From Bacillus_BD oryzisoli (GTDB lineage Bacteria > Bacillota > Bacilli > Bacillales > Cytobacillaceae), in NCBI RefSeq assembly GCF_036670025.1, contig NZ_CP137640.1, positions 964,001-1,028,000 on the forward strand: a stretch of 64,000 bases of DNA, written 5' to 3'. The translations under genes were made by a program, and so were the position numbers. Shown in pieces: positions 7,897-18,200 of this stretch. How positions within the stretch are numbered: position 1 is the stretch's first letter; the number at the start of each line of letters is the position of its first letter. Under the pieces are notes generated by a model. The model worked only from the letters and a program-made list of their open reading frames with translations, made no database searches and was not told the origin of the DNA.

Positions 7897-8988
7897 GTGA
7901 CAAAAAATAAATTAAAGAATTTGGAAACGATTGATAAACAAGCGTTTTGTCAAGATTTGATTAACTGGTTTGTGGAGGAGATGCGAAACCTGCCATGGAG
8001 AGAAGATCAGGATCCATATAAGATTTGGGTCTCAGAAATTATGCTTCAGCAGACAAGAGTTGATACAGTGATTCCTTACTTTAACCGTTTTATGGAGCAG
8101 TTTCCTACGATTGAAGTATTGGCAGAGGCAGAAGAAGAGAAGGTATTAAAAGCCTGGGAAGGTCTCGGCTATTATTCAAGAGCCCGAAACTTACATTCTG
8201 CGGTTAAGGAGGTTCAAGAAAAGTATGAAGGGAGAGTTCCTGACAATCTAAAGGAAATATCCTCCTTAAAAGGGGTTGGTCCTTATACAGCCGGCGCCAT
8301 TTTAAGTCAAGCCTACGGAATTCCAGAACCCGCTGTAGATGGCAATGTGATGCGTGTTTTATCCCGTATCTTATTGATAGAAGATGATATAGCAAAGGCT
8401 TCATCACGGAAAGTGTTTGAAAAGGCTGTTAGAGAGTTAATCTCCCATGAGAATCCATCCTATTTTAATCAAGCATTAATGGAACTTGGAGCCATTGTAT
8501 GTACTCCAACGTCTCCATCCTGCCTGCTATGTCCTGTTCGCGAGCATTGTGCGGCTTTTCATGAAGGTGTTCAACATGAATTACCGATAAAGACAAAAAA
8601 TAAGAAGCAGCGTGAAGTACACTTAGCTGCAGCTGTATTAAAGGATGAAAGTGGCCGGACCCTTATTCATAAAAGGGCAGAAAAGGGATTGCTTGCGAAT
8701 TTATGGGAGTTTCCCAATATTGAAATTCATCTGCCGTTTAAAACGGAAAAAGTGCAGTTAAAGGAAATATTGAAAACAGAATATGGGGCGGAAGTTGAGT
8801 TGGGGGAAATGGTTGGAACGATAGACCACGTATTTTCTCATTTAACTTGGACTATACATGTCTATGAAGGAACACTGACCGAATTAAAAGAAGAAAAAAC
8901 TGATTTAAAAATCGTATCCTCTGAACAAATAGATATTTATCCTTTTCCTGTCTCTCATCAAAAAATGATCAACCAGTTCTATAAATAA
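7897..8988 (+). CDS. mutY: A/G-specific adenine DNA glycosylase MutY
   Basis: Removes adenine mispaired with 8-oxoguanine during base-excision repair. The 363-residue protein carries the whole family plan: catalytic Glu in VSEIMLQQTRV (about residue 48), helix-hairpin-helix LKGVGPYTAGAI (about 127-138), catalytic Asp in PAVDGNVMRV, the iron-sulphur ligands in the pattern C-x6-C-x2-C-x5-C (CTPTSPSCLLCPVREHC), and a C-terminal Nudix-like domain that recognises the oxidised guanine. GTG start after a GGAGGA site. It corresponds to yfhQ of B. subtilis and keeps its divergent arrangement with yfhP. Confidence 0.95.
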   Translation: MTKNKLKNLETIDKQAFCQDLINWFVEEMRNLPWREDQDPYKIWVSEIMLQQTRVDTVIPYFNRFMEQFPTIEVLAEAEEEKVLKAWEGLGYYSRARNLHSAVKEVQEKYEGRVPDNLKEISSLKGVGPYTAGAILSQAYGIPEPAVDGNVMRVLSRILLIEDDIAKASSRKVFEKAVRELISHENPSYFNQALMELGAIVCTPTSPSCLLCPVREHCAAFHEGVQHELPIKTKNKKQREVHLAAAVLKDESGRTLIHKRAEKGLLANLWEFPNIEIHLPFKTEKVQLKEILKTEYGAEVELGEMVGTIDHVFSHLTWTIHVYEGTLTELKEEKTDLKIVSSEQIDIYPFPVSHQKMINQFYK

Positions 8989-9000
8989 AGTGAAAAATAA

Positions 9001-9050
9001 GGTGTCGGGCACCACGAAAGGCCAGTTGTCCTTTTGTGGTGCGCTGACAT
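9001..9050 (+). terminator. Long imperfect hairpin after mutY
   Basis: TGTCgGGCACCACgAAAGG pairs imperfectly with CCttTTGTGGTGCgcTGACA. It lies between the convergent mutY and yfhS genes and probably stops transcription from mutY. Its GGTGTCGGGCACC half is typical of short repeats seen at other gene ends in this window. Confidence 0.55.
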
Positions 9051-9053
9051 CAA

Positions 9054-9278
9054 TTAATCAAAGGTTACACTTGTTCCATGTGTGTAATCTGCTTCATTTC
9101 GTTTAAAGTTGTTTCGGTTATGCATTTCTTCGATAATTTCCCGGTAAATTGATTGGCCTTCCGCGTTTAAATAAGGCAAGATTTGTTGAAATGATTGATG
9201 GAAAAAGGCAATCTCGCTATCTTTCCAATCTGATTTTGCCATCATAGAAAGTTCGGTCATATCCCTGCCAACATACAT
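9054..9278 (-). CDS. yfhS: YfhS-like protein
   Basis: A 74-residue soluble protein (the same length I recall for B. subtilis YfhS) between mutY and fabL, the yfhS position. The ATG at 9278 is preferred because GGAAGG lies just before it; the GTG at 9302 has no ribosome site. The sequence is acidic-amphipathic, with SEIAFFHQSFQQILPYL and GQSIYREIIEEMHNRNNFKR as its clearest helices. No catalytic motif is visible and function is unknown. The name rests on length and synteny. Confidence 0.7.
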   Translation of the reverse strand: MYVGRDMTELSMMAKSDWKDSEIAFFHQSFQQILPYLNAEGQSIYREIIEEMHNRNNFKRNEADYTHGTSVTFD

Positions 9279-9409
9279 GCCATTCCTTCCTTTCCTTACC
9301 AAATGTATTTTGATTCTATCTTATTCTCCTTAACCTCATTGCCATCTATACATGAAAAAGCTAAAATAAAGGGAATTATTACATAAGATCATATAGAAAA
9401 AGGGGCAAA

Positions 9410-10156
9410 ATGATGACACAAAAAGTAGCACTTGTAACAGGCAGCAGTCGAGGAATTGGAAAAGCGACAGCCATTAGGCTAGCAAAGGAAGGGTATGATC
9501 TTGTAATCAATTATGCCCGCAGTAAATCGGGTGCTCTTGAAACAGCCGCAGAAATTGAGGCTTTAGGGAGAAAAGCACTGGTTGTCAAAGCAAATGTCGG
9601 GGATGTTGACAAAATCAAGCAGCTTTTTGAAACGATTAAAAATGAATATGGACGTCTTGATGTTTTTGTTAATAATGCAGCTTCCGGCGTGCAGAGGCCA
9701 TTAATGGAGCTTGAGGAGTCGCATTGGGACTGGACGATGAATATCAATAGTAAAGCCTTATTATTTTGTGCTCAGGAAGCCGCTAAGCTAATGGATCAAG
9801 GCGGGAAAATAGTCAGTATCAGCTCACTTGGCTCAATTCGTTACTTAAAAAACTACACCGTGGTAGGCGTTTCGAAAGCAGCTCTTGAAGCACTGACTCG
9901 GTACTTGGCCGTTGAACTGGCAGAGAAAAATATCATTGTAAATGCTGTTTCCGGTGGGGCCGTTGATACAGAAGCCCTTAAACATTTTCCAAATCGAGAG
10001 GAGCTTCTTAATGAGGCCAAGGAAAAGACACCCGCCGGGAGAATGGTTGAAATTGATGACATGGTAAATGCCATTATGTTTTTATTATCTGACCAATCCA
10101 GTATGATTCGCGGACAAACGATTATTGTGGATGGCGGTATTTCTTTATTAGTATAG
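9410..10156 (+). CDS. fabL: Enoyl-[acyl-carrier-protein] reductase III (NADPH), FabL
   Basis: Last reductive step of each fatty-acid elongation round: reduces trans-2-enoyl-ACP with NADPH in the cytoplasm. It is a short-chain dehydrogenase of 248 residues with the nucleotide-binding motif TGSSRGIG (residues 10-17), NNAAS in the middle, and the FabL active site with Tyr followed six residues later by Lys (YTVVGVSK), rather than the four-residue gap of standard SDRs. That spacing, plus the position before sspE, separates FabL from FabG. ATG start; a second ATG follows immediately. Confidence 0.92.
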   Translation: MMTQKVALVTGSSRGIGKATAIRLAKEGYDLVINYARSKSGALETAAEIEALGRKALVVKANVGDVDKIKQLFETIKNEYGRLDVFVNNAASGVQRPLMELEESHWDWTMNINSKALLFCAQEAAKLMDQGGKIVSISSLGSIRYLKNYTVVGVSKAALEALTRYLAVELAEKNIIVNAVSGGAVDTEALKHFPNREELLNEAKEKTPAGRMVEIDDMVNAIMFLLSDQSSMIRGQTIIVDGGISLLV

Positions 10157-10255
10157 GCTTCTGCTCAAATTGATAAATCTTAAAAATAAAAATAATTTTT
10201 TTGAGGATAGTTTTCTCCATGCTTGGTTACATTAATGAGCGTGGAGGTGATTACA

Positions 10256-10540
10256 ATGGCAAACAGACCAAACCAATCTCAAGCTGGAACTAACATCCAG
10301 CAAGTGAGACAACAAAATGCACAGTCCGCAGCTGGCCAAGGCCAATTCGGCACTGAATTTGCATCTGAAACAAATGTTCAAGAAGTAAGACAACAAAATG
10401 CACAGTCCGCAGCTGGCCAAGGCCAATTCGGCACTGAATTTGCATCTGAAACAAACGTTCAAGAAGTAAGACAACAAAATGCTCAATCTCAAGCAAACAG
10501 AGCAAAAAATGCTGGCCAATTTGGCGGACAAAACAGCTAA
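10256..10540 (+). CDS. sspE: Gamma-type small acid-soluble spore protein SspE
   Basis: Spore-core storage protein degraded by the GPR protease during germination to supply amino acids; it does not bind DNA. The 94-residue protein is rich in Gln, Asn, Ala and Gly and contains two near-identical 27-residue repeats, each ending in TEFASETN, the GPR recognition region. ATG at 10256 with GGAGGTG in front; an upstream in-frame ATG at 10223 lacks this. A strong terminator follows. Its position after fabL agrees with B. subtilis. Confidence 0.95.
   Translation: MANRPNQSQAGTNIQQVRQQNAQSAAGQGQFGTEFASETNVQEVRQQNAQSAAGQGQFGTEFASETNVQEVRQQNAQSQANRAKNAGQFGGQNS
10304..10465 (+). repeat. 81-bp tandem repeat inside sspE
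   Basis: Two adjacent 81-bp copies (10304-10384 and 10385-10465) differ at two bases only, the first at base 3 of the unit and the second near its end. They encode the two 27-residue GPR-cleavable repeats. Near identity at synonymous sites suggests recent duplication or gene conversion. Confidence 0.95.
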
Positions 10541-10550
10541 TACTTAAATG

Positions 10551-10592
10551 AAAGAAAAGACACTCTTGTATCGGAAAGAGTGTCTTTTCTTG
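10551..10592 (+). terminator. Terminator after sspE
   Basis: The 16-bp stem AAGAAAAGACACTCTT / AAGAGTGTCTTTTCTT ends in a T-rich stretch. Confidence 0.9.
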
Positions 10593-10856
10593 TTCAAATA
10601 ATTAATAGACGTCATATAACCGCTTGTTGGAAATATTGTATATAATAATATATATGGTATTTTCATTTGTTTAGATTTTTTCTTATCATTTTATGATTTC
10701 GTTAGAGATGGAGTGCTTTTCGTTTCGACAAAAATTCTTTACATTCAGCACAACTAGTCAAAGGAAAGAAGCAAAAGAGAACGAATACATAAGGAAGAAG
10801 AAATCCCACGGAAATATATATATAAAAGTGGGAAATTAGATAGGCGGGTGGTAAGT

Positions 10857-11111
10857 GTGAAAGAATTCAACCGTTTAGTTACAGAGCAAATGAAAACAAT
10901 GGACCGGCTTTTATTTTTACAAAGTGAGCTGGAAAGATGCCAAGAAATTGAAGAGCAATTAAAAGAGATTCAGCAAGGAACAAAGCTTGAATGTGTTCAA
11001 AGTGAAATAAAAAAGATGAATGAAGAATTGAAGGAAATTCAGCAAATTTTTGAAAGACAGACAGAGGAAGTTATTCGTTCCTATCAAGAAATAAATGTAA
11101 CTGCGGGATAG
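10857..11111 (+). CDS. ygaB: YgaB family coiled-coil protein
   Basis: A soluble protein of about 84 residues predicted to be almost entirely helical coiled coil, with heptad-like Leu/Ile spacing through LLFLQSELERCQEIEEQLKEI and EELKEIQQIFERQTEEV. It lies between sspE and ygaC, the ygaB position. GTG at 10857 is preferred because GGCGGGTGG precedes it by about 6 nt; the GTG at 10848 falls inside that site. Closed by a terminator. Function unknown. Confidence 0.78.
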   Translation: MKEFNRLVTEQMKTMDRLLFLQSELERCQEIEEQLKEIQQGTKLECVQSEIKKMNEELKEIQQIFERQTEEVIRSYQEINVTAG

Positions 11112-11156
11112 AAGTAACAAAAATGATGTTAAAAGGCGTATAAGTATTAAAAAATA

Positions 11157-11192
11157 AACAGTCATTGATGAATTTCAATGACTGTTTTGTTT
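11157..11192 (+). terminator. Terminator after ygaB
   Basis: The stem AAACAGTCATTGA / TCAATGACTGTTT is followed by TTGTTTT. Confidence 0.88.
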
Positions 11193-11357
11193 TAAATTCT
11201 TTTGTAAACCGTTATAATAGTAGAAAATAGGAATTGTTCTTTGTTACCTGTATATTTTAATTAAAAAGTATAACTAACTGTACTTGTTTAAAAAGTTATA
11301 TACGTAAAAAACAATTGAAAGGTTGCAAAGCGTCCGGTAACGAAAGTAGGGGAAATA

Positions 11358-11888
11358 ATGGGCGTACCCATCGAAGGTGAACCAGTACAAATTCATAGTT
11401 TTAAGCATAATGGTCACATCCATCGCGTATGGGACGAAACAACTGTGCTGAAGGGATCGCAAAACTTGGTTATTGGCGGAAACGATCGAACAATTGTAAC
11501 GGAATCTGATGGAAGAACCTGGGTAACAAGGGAACCCGCCATTACATACTTTCATTCACAGCATTGGTTTAATATCATTGGAATGCTACGGGAAGACGGA
11601 ATTTACTATTATTGTAATTTAAGCTCGCCATTTATCTATGATGGGGAGGCCATTAAATACATTGATTATGACTTAGATATTAAAGTATTTCCTGATATGA
11701 CCTTTCATTTACTTGATGAAGATGAGTATGAGCGGCACCGAAAAGAAATGAATTACCCGGATGTAATCGATCAAATTTTAAAAGCCAATGTTGAGACATT
11801 GATTCAGTGGATTCGTCAGCGAAAGGGACCGTTTGCTGCAGATTTTATTGATACATGGTATGAGCGATATTTAACGTACAGAAGTTAA
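11358..11888 (+). CDS. ygaC: YgaC, DUF402 nucleoside tri-/diphosphate phosphatase
   Basis: Member of the UPF0374/Ntdp family, which hydrolyses nucleoside tri- and diphosphates with a divalent metal. The 176 residues match the family length. The DUF402 core is visible as W-x-F-N-I-I-G (residues 70-76), IYYYCNLSSPF, and the acidic metal-binding stretch IDYDLDIKVFPDMTFHLLDEDEYE around residues 98-125. ATG start after AGTAGGGG. It lies upstream of the ABC exporter, as in B. subtilis. Substrate preference cannot be read from the sequence. Confidence 0.88.
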   Translation: MGVPIEGEPVQIHSFKHNGHIHRVWDETTVLKGSQNLVIGGNDRTIVTESDGRTWVTREPAITYFHSQHWFNIIGMLREDGIYYYCNLSSPFIYDGEAIKYIDYDLDIKVFPDMTFHLLDEDEYERHRKEMNYPDVIDQILKANVETLIQWIRQRKGPFAADFIDTWYERYLTYRS

Positions 11889-11985
11889 TCCGAAGGGTGA
11901 GGAGAAAAACAGGACAAGTTAAACAGAAAAGGTATCTCCATCAAAGACTGTCTTAGTAAAATCATATAGAAATAGTAAGAAAATC

Positions 11986-12014
11986 ACCTGTTGATTTATA
12001 TCAGCAGGTTTTTA
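11986..12014 (+). terminator. Terminator after ygaC
   Basis: ACCTGTTGA / TCAGCAGGT stem with one G-U pair, followed by TTTTT. Confidence 0.8.
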
Positions 12015-12106
12015 TGTGAAAGGCTTGTTCATTTATCTTTTAAAACTGTAGTTGTCACATCGCATTAGAAGTATAACATCAGAGAATAAATAAGGTGGGA
12101 GGAAAA

Positions 12107-13861
12107 TTGGGAAGTATACGACGCTATTTGCATTTTGTAAAACCTTACGGCTTCCAAATCATTTGGACGATCATTATTGGGATTATCAAATTTGCCATTC
12201 CATTAATGATTCCGTTACTTATTAAGTATGTATTAGATGATATTGTGGCAAACGATTCGATGTCAAAAGCGGACAAAATTGATCACTTGTTGATCATCAT
12301 GGTTATTATGATTGTTATTTTTGTTATTCTGCGTCCGCCAATTGAATATTATAGACAGTATTTTGCTCAATGGACGTCAAGTAAAATCCTTTATGATATC
12401 CGTGATCGTCTTTTTACACATATACAAAAACTCAGTTTTAAATATTATTCTAATACAAGAACGGGTGAAGTGATTTCAAGGGTGATCAATGATGTAGAGC
12501 AAACGAAAACCTTTGTTGTAACCGGTTTAATGAATTTATGGCTGGATTTAGCCACAATTATCATTGCCATAGCCATTATGTTTACGATGGATGTTACATT
12601 AACGCTTGTTTCCATTATTTTATTTCCATTTTACGCTTTTTCGGTTAAATATTTCTTTGGAAATCTGCGGGCTTTAACAAGGAAGCGTTCCCAAGCATTG
12701 GCAGAGGTTCAAAGCTATTTGCATGAACGTGTTCAAGGGATGCCTGTTATCAAAAGCTTTGCCATCGAAGATTTTGAGCAAACAAAGTTTGATGAACAGA
12801 ATAGTAACTTTTTAGAGAAGGCAATCGACCATACAAAATGGAATGCCAAAGCCTTTGCAGTTGTCAATACGATTACTGATGTTGCTCCGCTGCTTGTTAT
12901 CGGGGTTTCAGGTTACCAGGTCATAAATGGTAGCCTGACGGTCGGGTCTATGGTTGCATTCATTGCCTATATTGACAAGCTGTATAACCCATTACGCCGT
13001 CTTGTTAATTCCTCAACTACCTTGACGCAGTCGTTTGCTTCGATGGACCGGGTTTTTGAATTTATGGATGAAAAATACGATATTGAAGACCAGCCTGATT
13101 CAATTGAATGTAAAGATGTTAAAGGACATATTGTATTTGATCATGTTGATTTTTCATATAGTGATAATCAACTAGATGAAGCGGTTCTAAAGGATATTGT
13201 TTTAGATGTTCAGAAGGGTGAAACCATTGCCTTTGTCGGAATGAGCGGCGGCGGTAAGTCGTCATTAGTCAGCTTAATTCCCCGTTTCTATGATGTAACG
13301 GGGGGAAGAATTCTCCTCGATGGCATCGATATTCGTTCATTTAAAGTCCGGACGTTACGGGATAAAATCGGGATGGTGCACCAGGACAATATTCTTTTTA
13401 GTGAATCGGTTAAAGAAAATATTCTGTTAGGTAATCCACTTGCAACGGATGATGAAGTAATCGAAGCAGCAAAAGCAGCCAATGCTCATGAATTTATCAT
13501 GAATCTTCCGGATGGCTACGATACAAAGGTTGGCGAACGAGGTGTGAAATTATCCGGAGGACAAAAGCAGAGAGTGGCAATTGCACGGGTATTTTTGAAA
13601 AATCCACCTATTCTTGTGCTGGATGAAGCAACCTCTGCACTTGATTTAGAAAGTGAGCATCAGATCCAAGAGACACTGGATAAATTGGCAAAAGACCGTA
13701 CGACCTTTGTTGTCGCACATCGCTTGTCAACCATTACTCATGCGGACCGTATTGTTCTGATTGAGCATGGAAAAATTGTAGAGATCGGCAGCCATGAAGA
13801 GCTGATGGCATTACAAGGCCATTATTATAAACTATTTCAAGTGCAGCAGCTTGAGCAATAA
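12107..13861 (+). CDS. ygaD: ABC exporter, fused permease and ATPase (YgaD)
   Basis: Half-transporter of the multidrug/lipid-exporter class, expected to act as a homodimer in the cell membrane. It has about 584 residues: six membrane helices in residues 1-310, then a nucleotide-binding domain with Walker A GMSGGGKSS (about 375), signature LSGGQKQR, Walker B ILVLDEATSALD and the switch His in VAHRLST. The TTG at 12107 is preferred because GGGAGG lies 4-5 nt upstream and the resulting N-terminus GSIRRYLHFVKPY fits the family; a GTG at 12095 overlaps the ribosome site. The exported compound is unknown. Confidence 0.9.
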   Translation: MGSIRRYLHFVKPYGFQIIWTIIIGIIKFAIPLMIPLLIKYVLDDIVANDSMSKADKIDHLLIIMVIMIVIFVILRPPIEYYRQYFAQWTSSKILYDIRDRLFTHIQKLSFKYYSNTRTGEVISRVINDVEQTKTFVVTGLMNLWLDLATIIIAIAIMFTMDVTLTLVSIILFPFYAFSVKYFFGNLRALTRKRSQALAEVQSYLHERVQGMPVIKSFAIEDFEQTKFDEQNSNFLEKAIDHTKWNAKAFAVVNTITDVAPLLVIGVSGYQVINGSLTVGSMVAFIAYIDKLYNPLRRLVNSSTTLTQSFASMDRVFEFMDEKYDIEDQPDSIECKDVKGHIVFDHVDFSYSDNQLDEAVLKDIVLDVQKGETIAFVGMSGGGKSSLVSLIPRFYDVTGGRILLDGIDIRSFKVRTLRDKIGMVHQDNILFSESVKENILLGNPLATDDEVIEAAKAANAHEFIMNLPDGYDTKVGERGVKLSGGQKQRVAIARVFLKNPPILVLDEATSALDLESEHQIQETLDKLAKDRTTFVVAHRLSTITHADRIVLIEHGKIVEIGSHEELMALQGHYYKLFQVQQLEQ

Positions 13862-13867
13862 TTCGAT

Positions 13868-13907
13868 AACAAAAAGCAGCGGATTTTTAATCTGCTGCTT
13901 TTTGTTT
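13868..13907. terminator. Bidirectional terminator between ygaD and ygaE
   Basis: AACAAAAAGCAGC pairs with GCTGCTTTTTGTT around a loop; A and T tracts on both sides let it serve both convergent genes. Confidence 0.88.
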
Positions 13908-13917
13908 TATTAAGTAA

Positions 13918-14994
13918 TTAGATTTGTTCTTCTGATATCGTAACCGCGTTTTCTTCTTTGTGATAGGATTGAAAGCTTGTGATTAACACATCAAGATGTT
14001 CTATAAACTCATCATAGTCAACAATCGCTGAAATGACCTGCATCAGATGGTAGTTCGAATCTTCAACGTCTGTTGTGGCTTGTAACTGGTAGTTTAAAAA
14101 GATGTTGAATAGTTCTTTTCGGTTTATCCGATTATTTCCTTCATCAAAGATCACATGCGGGCGCACCTTGCTGATGAATTTTAGCATGACATGCTCATGG
14201 TGGTGAATCAGACAATCTAATTGCTGCTGAATCATATTTTGTAAATCATCCGGCAGGCTCGATATTTCATTTTCAAAGCGATGAAGCCTTTTTAATGTAT
14301 CCAATGCCCGTTTAAGCGTACTGATCATTTGCCGGTAAATAACGAGCTTTCTTGTTTTTAGCAGGTTATTATGCTTGAAATTACGTTCTTCTTTATACAT
14401 TAAATAAAGCTGTTCGATTTTTATTATAGATTCTTTCAGTTTCTCAATGTCATTCTTCAGTAGCTTATGCTCCGATGCACCTCTAATATTAAGCCGAATC
14501 CATTTCGTTATTTCAGTTGTCGAGTTAGATATTTGGAGATATAGTTTTGTTTCATATTTAGGAGGTAAAAATATCAGGTTGACCACAAAAGCCGACAAGA
14601 CACCGAGCATAATGGTTAAGAAGCGGATGATGGCAAATTCGATAAAAGTATCTCCGGGTGTTTCCATAATGGCAACGAGAGTAACTAGTGAAAGTCCAAT
14701 GGCGTTTTCCAATTTAAGCTTTAATGTAATGGTTATGACGATGATAGCAGCTAGCCCGATGATTACGATATGATTGCCAAAAAGTAATACGAAAATCACT
14801 GCCATTAATGCTCCAATTGTATTTCCCTGTATTTGTTCAAGAATGGATAAATAGGAGCGGTAAATGGTCGGCTGAACAGCAAAGATTGCTGCAATGCCGG
14901 CAAAAACAGGTGATGGAAGGCCTATCAATCGGGAGAAAAGTAATGCTAAGATAATTGCGATTCCCGTTTTTAATATGCGGGCGCCTAACTTCAT
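13918..14994 (-). CDS. ygaE: YgaE, FUSC/aromatic-acid exporter family membrane protein
   Basis: A 358-residue membrane protein with five or six N-terminal helices (residues 8-145) and a long soluble helical C-terminal domain, the plan of the small FUSC/ArAE family (DUF939/YgaE type). The stretch GLPSPVFAGIAAIFAVQPTI is the conserved first loop. The ATG at 14994 follows AAAGGA. It has the same location and convergent orientation to ygaD as in B. subtilis. Transport of aromatic or other organic acids is a family-level inference only. Confidence 0.83.
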   Translation of the reverse strand: MKLGARILKTGIAIILALLFSRLIGLPSPVFAGIAAIFAVQPTIYRSYLSILEQIQGNTIGALMAVIFVLLFGNHIVIIGLAAIIVITITLKLKLENAIGLSLVTLVAIMETPGDTFIEFAIIRFLTIMLGVLSAFVVNLIFLPPKYETKLYLQISNSTTEITKWIRLNIRGASEHKLLKNDIEKLKESIIKIEQLYLMYKEERNFKHNNLLKTRKLVIYRQMISTLKRALDTLKRLHRFENEISSLPDDLQNMIQQQLDCLIHHHEHVMLKFISKVRPHVIFDEGNNRINRKELFNIFLNYQLQATTDVEDSNYHLMQVISAIVDYDEFIEHLDVLITSFQSYHKEENAVTISEEQI

Positions 14995-15171
14995 ATGTTA
15001 CAAATTCCTTTCTGATGGTGATAAATTCATACTTACCTATTAAATCATGTTACTGCATTTGAAACAATCGATAAATGTGAAGTTTTTCATGAATTTTACT
15101 TAACATTATATTGCACCAAATCGATTGTGACTTGCACCATTGTATGGATTTCTGATATAAAAAAACAACTT

Positions 15172-15266
15172 AAAAACCGTTCGCAAAAAAACGAACGGTT
15201 TTACTTGTACAGGATGTGCTGACGTCTACGTTCGCCATAGGACGTGGCGTTTTTAGTAGACGTTCT
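15172..15266. terminator. Two hairpins between ygaE and the glutamate synthase gene
   Basis: The first is AAAAACCGTTCG / CGAACGGTTTT (15172-15202). The second, better placed for the minus-strand glutamate synthase gene, pairs GACGTCTAC (15221-15229) with GTAGACGT(T) (15256-15264) around an inner GCC/GGC hairpin. Together they fill most of the 283-bp gap; no gene is visible in it. Confidence 0.65.
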
Positions 15267-15277
15267 GCTTTAAGAAA

Positions 15278-18200
15278 TCATTCAGTAGATACAGATGGAT
15301 CTGCTTGTTCCTTAACTGGGACGATTTGAAGGAAATGAGCTTCCGGATTTTCAAGCAGTGGTTTCAGTAAATTGGCTTCATCTTGCTGGCCTTGGTTGGC
15401 AAGCAATTGCTTATATTGACCAAGAAGTTCTTTGATATCGCTTATGCCTTTTTCTGAAAGAGGGGTTACGGAAACTTTAGCACCTTTCGCAATTCTTCGT
15501 ATAATGGCCTCTTTTGTTAAGCCCATCTCCGGCTGGTTTCTCACATAAACGACACCACCGGTCATTCCTGCACAAATCCATGGTCCTGGGTCTCCAAGGA
15601 CAAGTCCTCTACCATTGGTCATATACTCAAATGCAAAGCCTTTGATGTTTGCATTAACACCGATATTTCCTGTTTCTTGCTCCTTTATCGGCTGTTTTAA
15701 TTGACCGCCAATGATCATATCTGCGCCTGAAAGCCGGATACCCGCTCGTGCATCAGCATTGCCTTGTGCGACTAAGAGTCCTTTCTGCGCTCCATAACCA
15801 AACCCTTTTCCCACAGATCCGTTTAAGAACTGGCTATTTTTGCCCTTTGATTTAAAAATAAGAATTTTTCCTCCAAAGGATGCTTTACCGATCCCGTCCT
15901 GGGCGCCGCCGTTTACTTCAATGTGGATGCCTGAACTGTTATAAGCGCCGAGCCCATTGCCTGGAATCGACCCATTTGAATATTTTAAGTGAATAGAAGG
16001 CAGCTTTTTATAGGAACCGTCTAATCGATCGCGTACACGATGGCAGGAAACACGGCTTCCTAAGATACGCTGTTCGGATGTAACACTCTGGTACTCACGA
16101 GATTGCTTTAATTTTGCATCGGTTCCATCTAGATACTCAGCGCCTACGGCAATTTGAAGCTGGCTTTCTTTTGCTGCTTCGGCACAAACTGCGTCCTGCG
16201 GATGAATCTGACTAATTTCAAGCGGCTTTAATAAATAAGTAAGGTCAAGCTTATCTTTTCCGGCTGTTTGTTCTAATAGATCTGATCGTCCTACTGCGTC
16301 CTGCAGATGTCTTATTCCAATGGAAGCAGCTAATTCCTTTAATTCATTACCAAAAGCAGTAAAAAGGTTTGTAATGCTTTGAACAGCGGCCTCGAATTGA
16401 CGCGGAACGAATCTTCTTAAACCATGTTCCTTTGCTTGTGCCTCTGAATCAATTTGCGTGGCGATACCAACATGGCAGGTATCCAAATGACAGCCGCGGC
16501 AAGTCGTACAGCCTATTGCGACCATTGATAAGGTTCCAAAGCCAATGCGGTTGGCTCCAAGCAGCATGATTTTTAAAACATCTGCTGCACTTTTGATTCC
16601 GCCATCGCCCCAAATCTCAACCCGATCACGTAGCCCTGCTTCTAAGAGAGCGTTATGAGCAGCTTTAACACCGATTTCAACGGGGAGACCAACGTGCTGA
16701 AGGGCATGAATTCTGGCTGCACCAGTGCCGCCATCAAAGCCGCTTAAGGTGATAATATCGGCACCGGCTTTGGCAATTCCCACTGCAATAGTGCCGATGT
16801 TTGGTACAACAGGAACCTTTACAGCTACCCTTGCTTGATCATTTGCGGTTTTTAATTCAGAGATCATTTGTGCCAAATCCTCGATTGAATAGATATCATG
16901 ATTGTTAGAAGGTGAGATTAAATCCGAACCAATCGTAGCGTTTCTTGCTTCGGCAATTTTCTCCGTAACTTTTGAACCCGGCAGGTGTCCGCCTTCACCA
17001 GGCTTTGCACCTTGACCAATTTTAATTTCAAGCAGGTTAGATGAGTTCAGCAGTTCTGCATTCACACCAAATCTCCCTGAAGCTACCTGCTGTCCGCGGG
17101 TGTTCGGATATTTACCAAGCATATCTTTAATTTCTCCGCCTTCACCGTTCAGGCTGACCATATTTAAGCGATTGGCTCCTTCAGCATAGGCTCTGAAGGC
17201 AATTTCATTTTGCGAGCCAAATGACATGGATGAAATAACAAATGGCAGATTATGCTGGCCGACAGAAATGTCTACATCCTTTGCTGAAAGAGGAGTATCT
17301 GAAGCTTTGAAACAGGTTAAATGGCGGATGGTAATTGAATTTTGTTTTTCCTGCTCTGATATTTTGTCACGATAGTTGTTATAGTCACCTGTGGCAGCAA
17401 CATCTCCGATTGACTTCCAAATCCGCGGGAAAAGATGAAAGGTCTTGCCGATTCTTGCCTTATCATTATGATAATCAGCAGCTCTCTCAGCGGCATCTGC
17501 TTTAATCGCCTGAAAATCATAAGATAATTCTTTGGATCCAAAGAAATTCACGATATTAAGGCAGTTTGCTATATCCTCATGAAGACCAATGCTCGAGAAT
17601 AAACGTCCGTATCCGCGAAGTTCATGAATGCCAATCGTTGAAATTACTTTTTCCAGACCTTTCGTCAGGGCGGAATATAAATGAATGGCTGGTTGAATAT
17701 GCTCGTCTGTAACGGTCATGAACATAAAATATGGACTAATTAAATCGGCCCCTAATCCGAAAAGAGTGATAATGTCATGCAAGGATCTAACCGCAGCAGA
17801 ACGTAATACAAGTGAACAATCTCTGCGTACTTCTTCTTTCACAAGGGCTTGATCAATGGCTGAAGTGACTAAATGAGGGTCAAGCCAATAATATCCATTT
17901 TGATGTGCAGTATCATCATCTATAATAATGAGCGCTTTCCCTTGTTTTACCGCAGTTACCGCTTCATGACACAATCGTTTTAATGCTGAATCAATGGTTT
18001 CGTCTTTTTGAAATACGGCATGGATCGTTTCCGCTAAATTCCTTTCCTGAAAGTAACGAATGATTTGCTCGTAGCTTGGCTGCTGCAATGCACCAGCCGC
18101 TTCAGCACCGATTTTCCCCTCAATAGCAATAGGAGTTTGCAGCTCTAAAATAGGTAGCACTTCTTCCTGTTTAAATAAAGAGGGGCGTTTGCCAATAATC

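Noticed and set aside
10232..10531. Minus-strand frames opposite sspE
   Set aside because: Mirror of the repetitive Gln/Ala-rich coding strand; no start signals.
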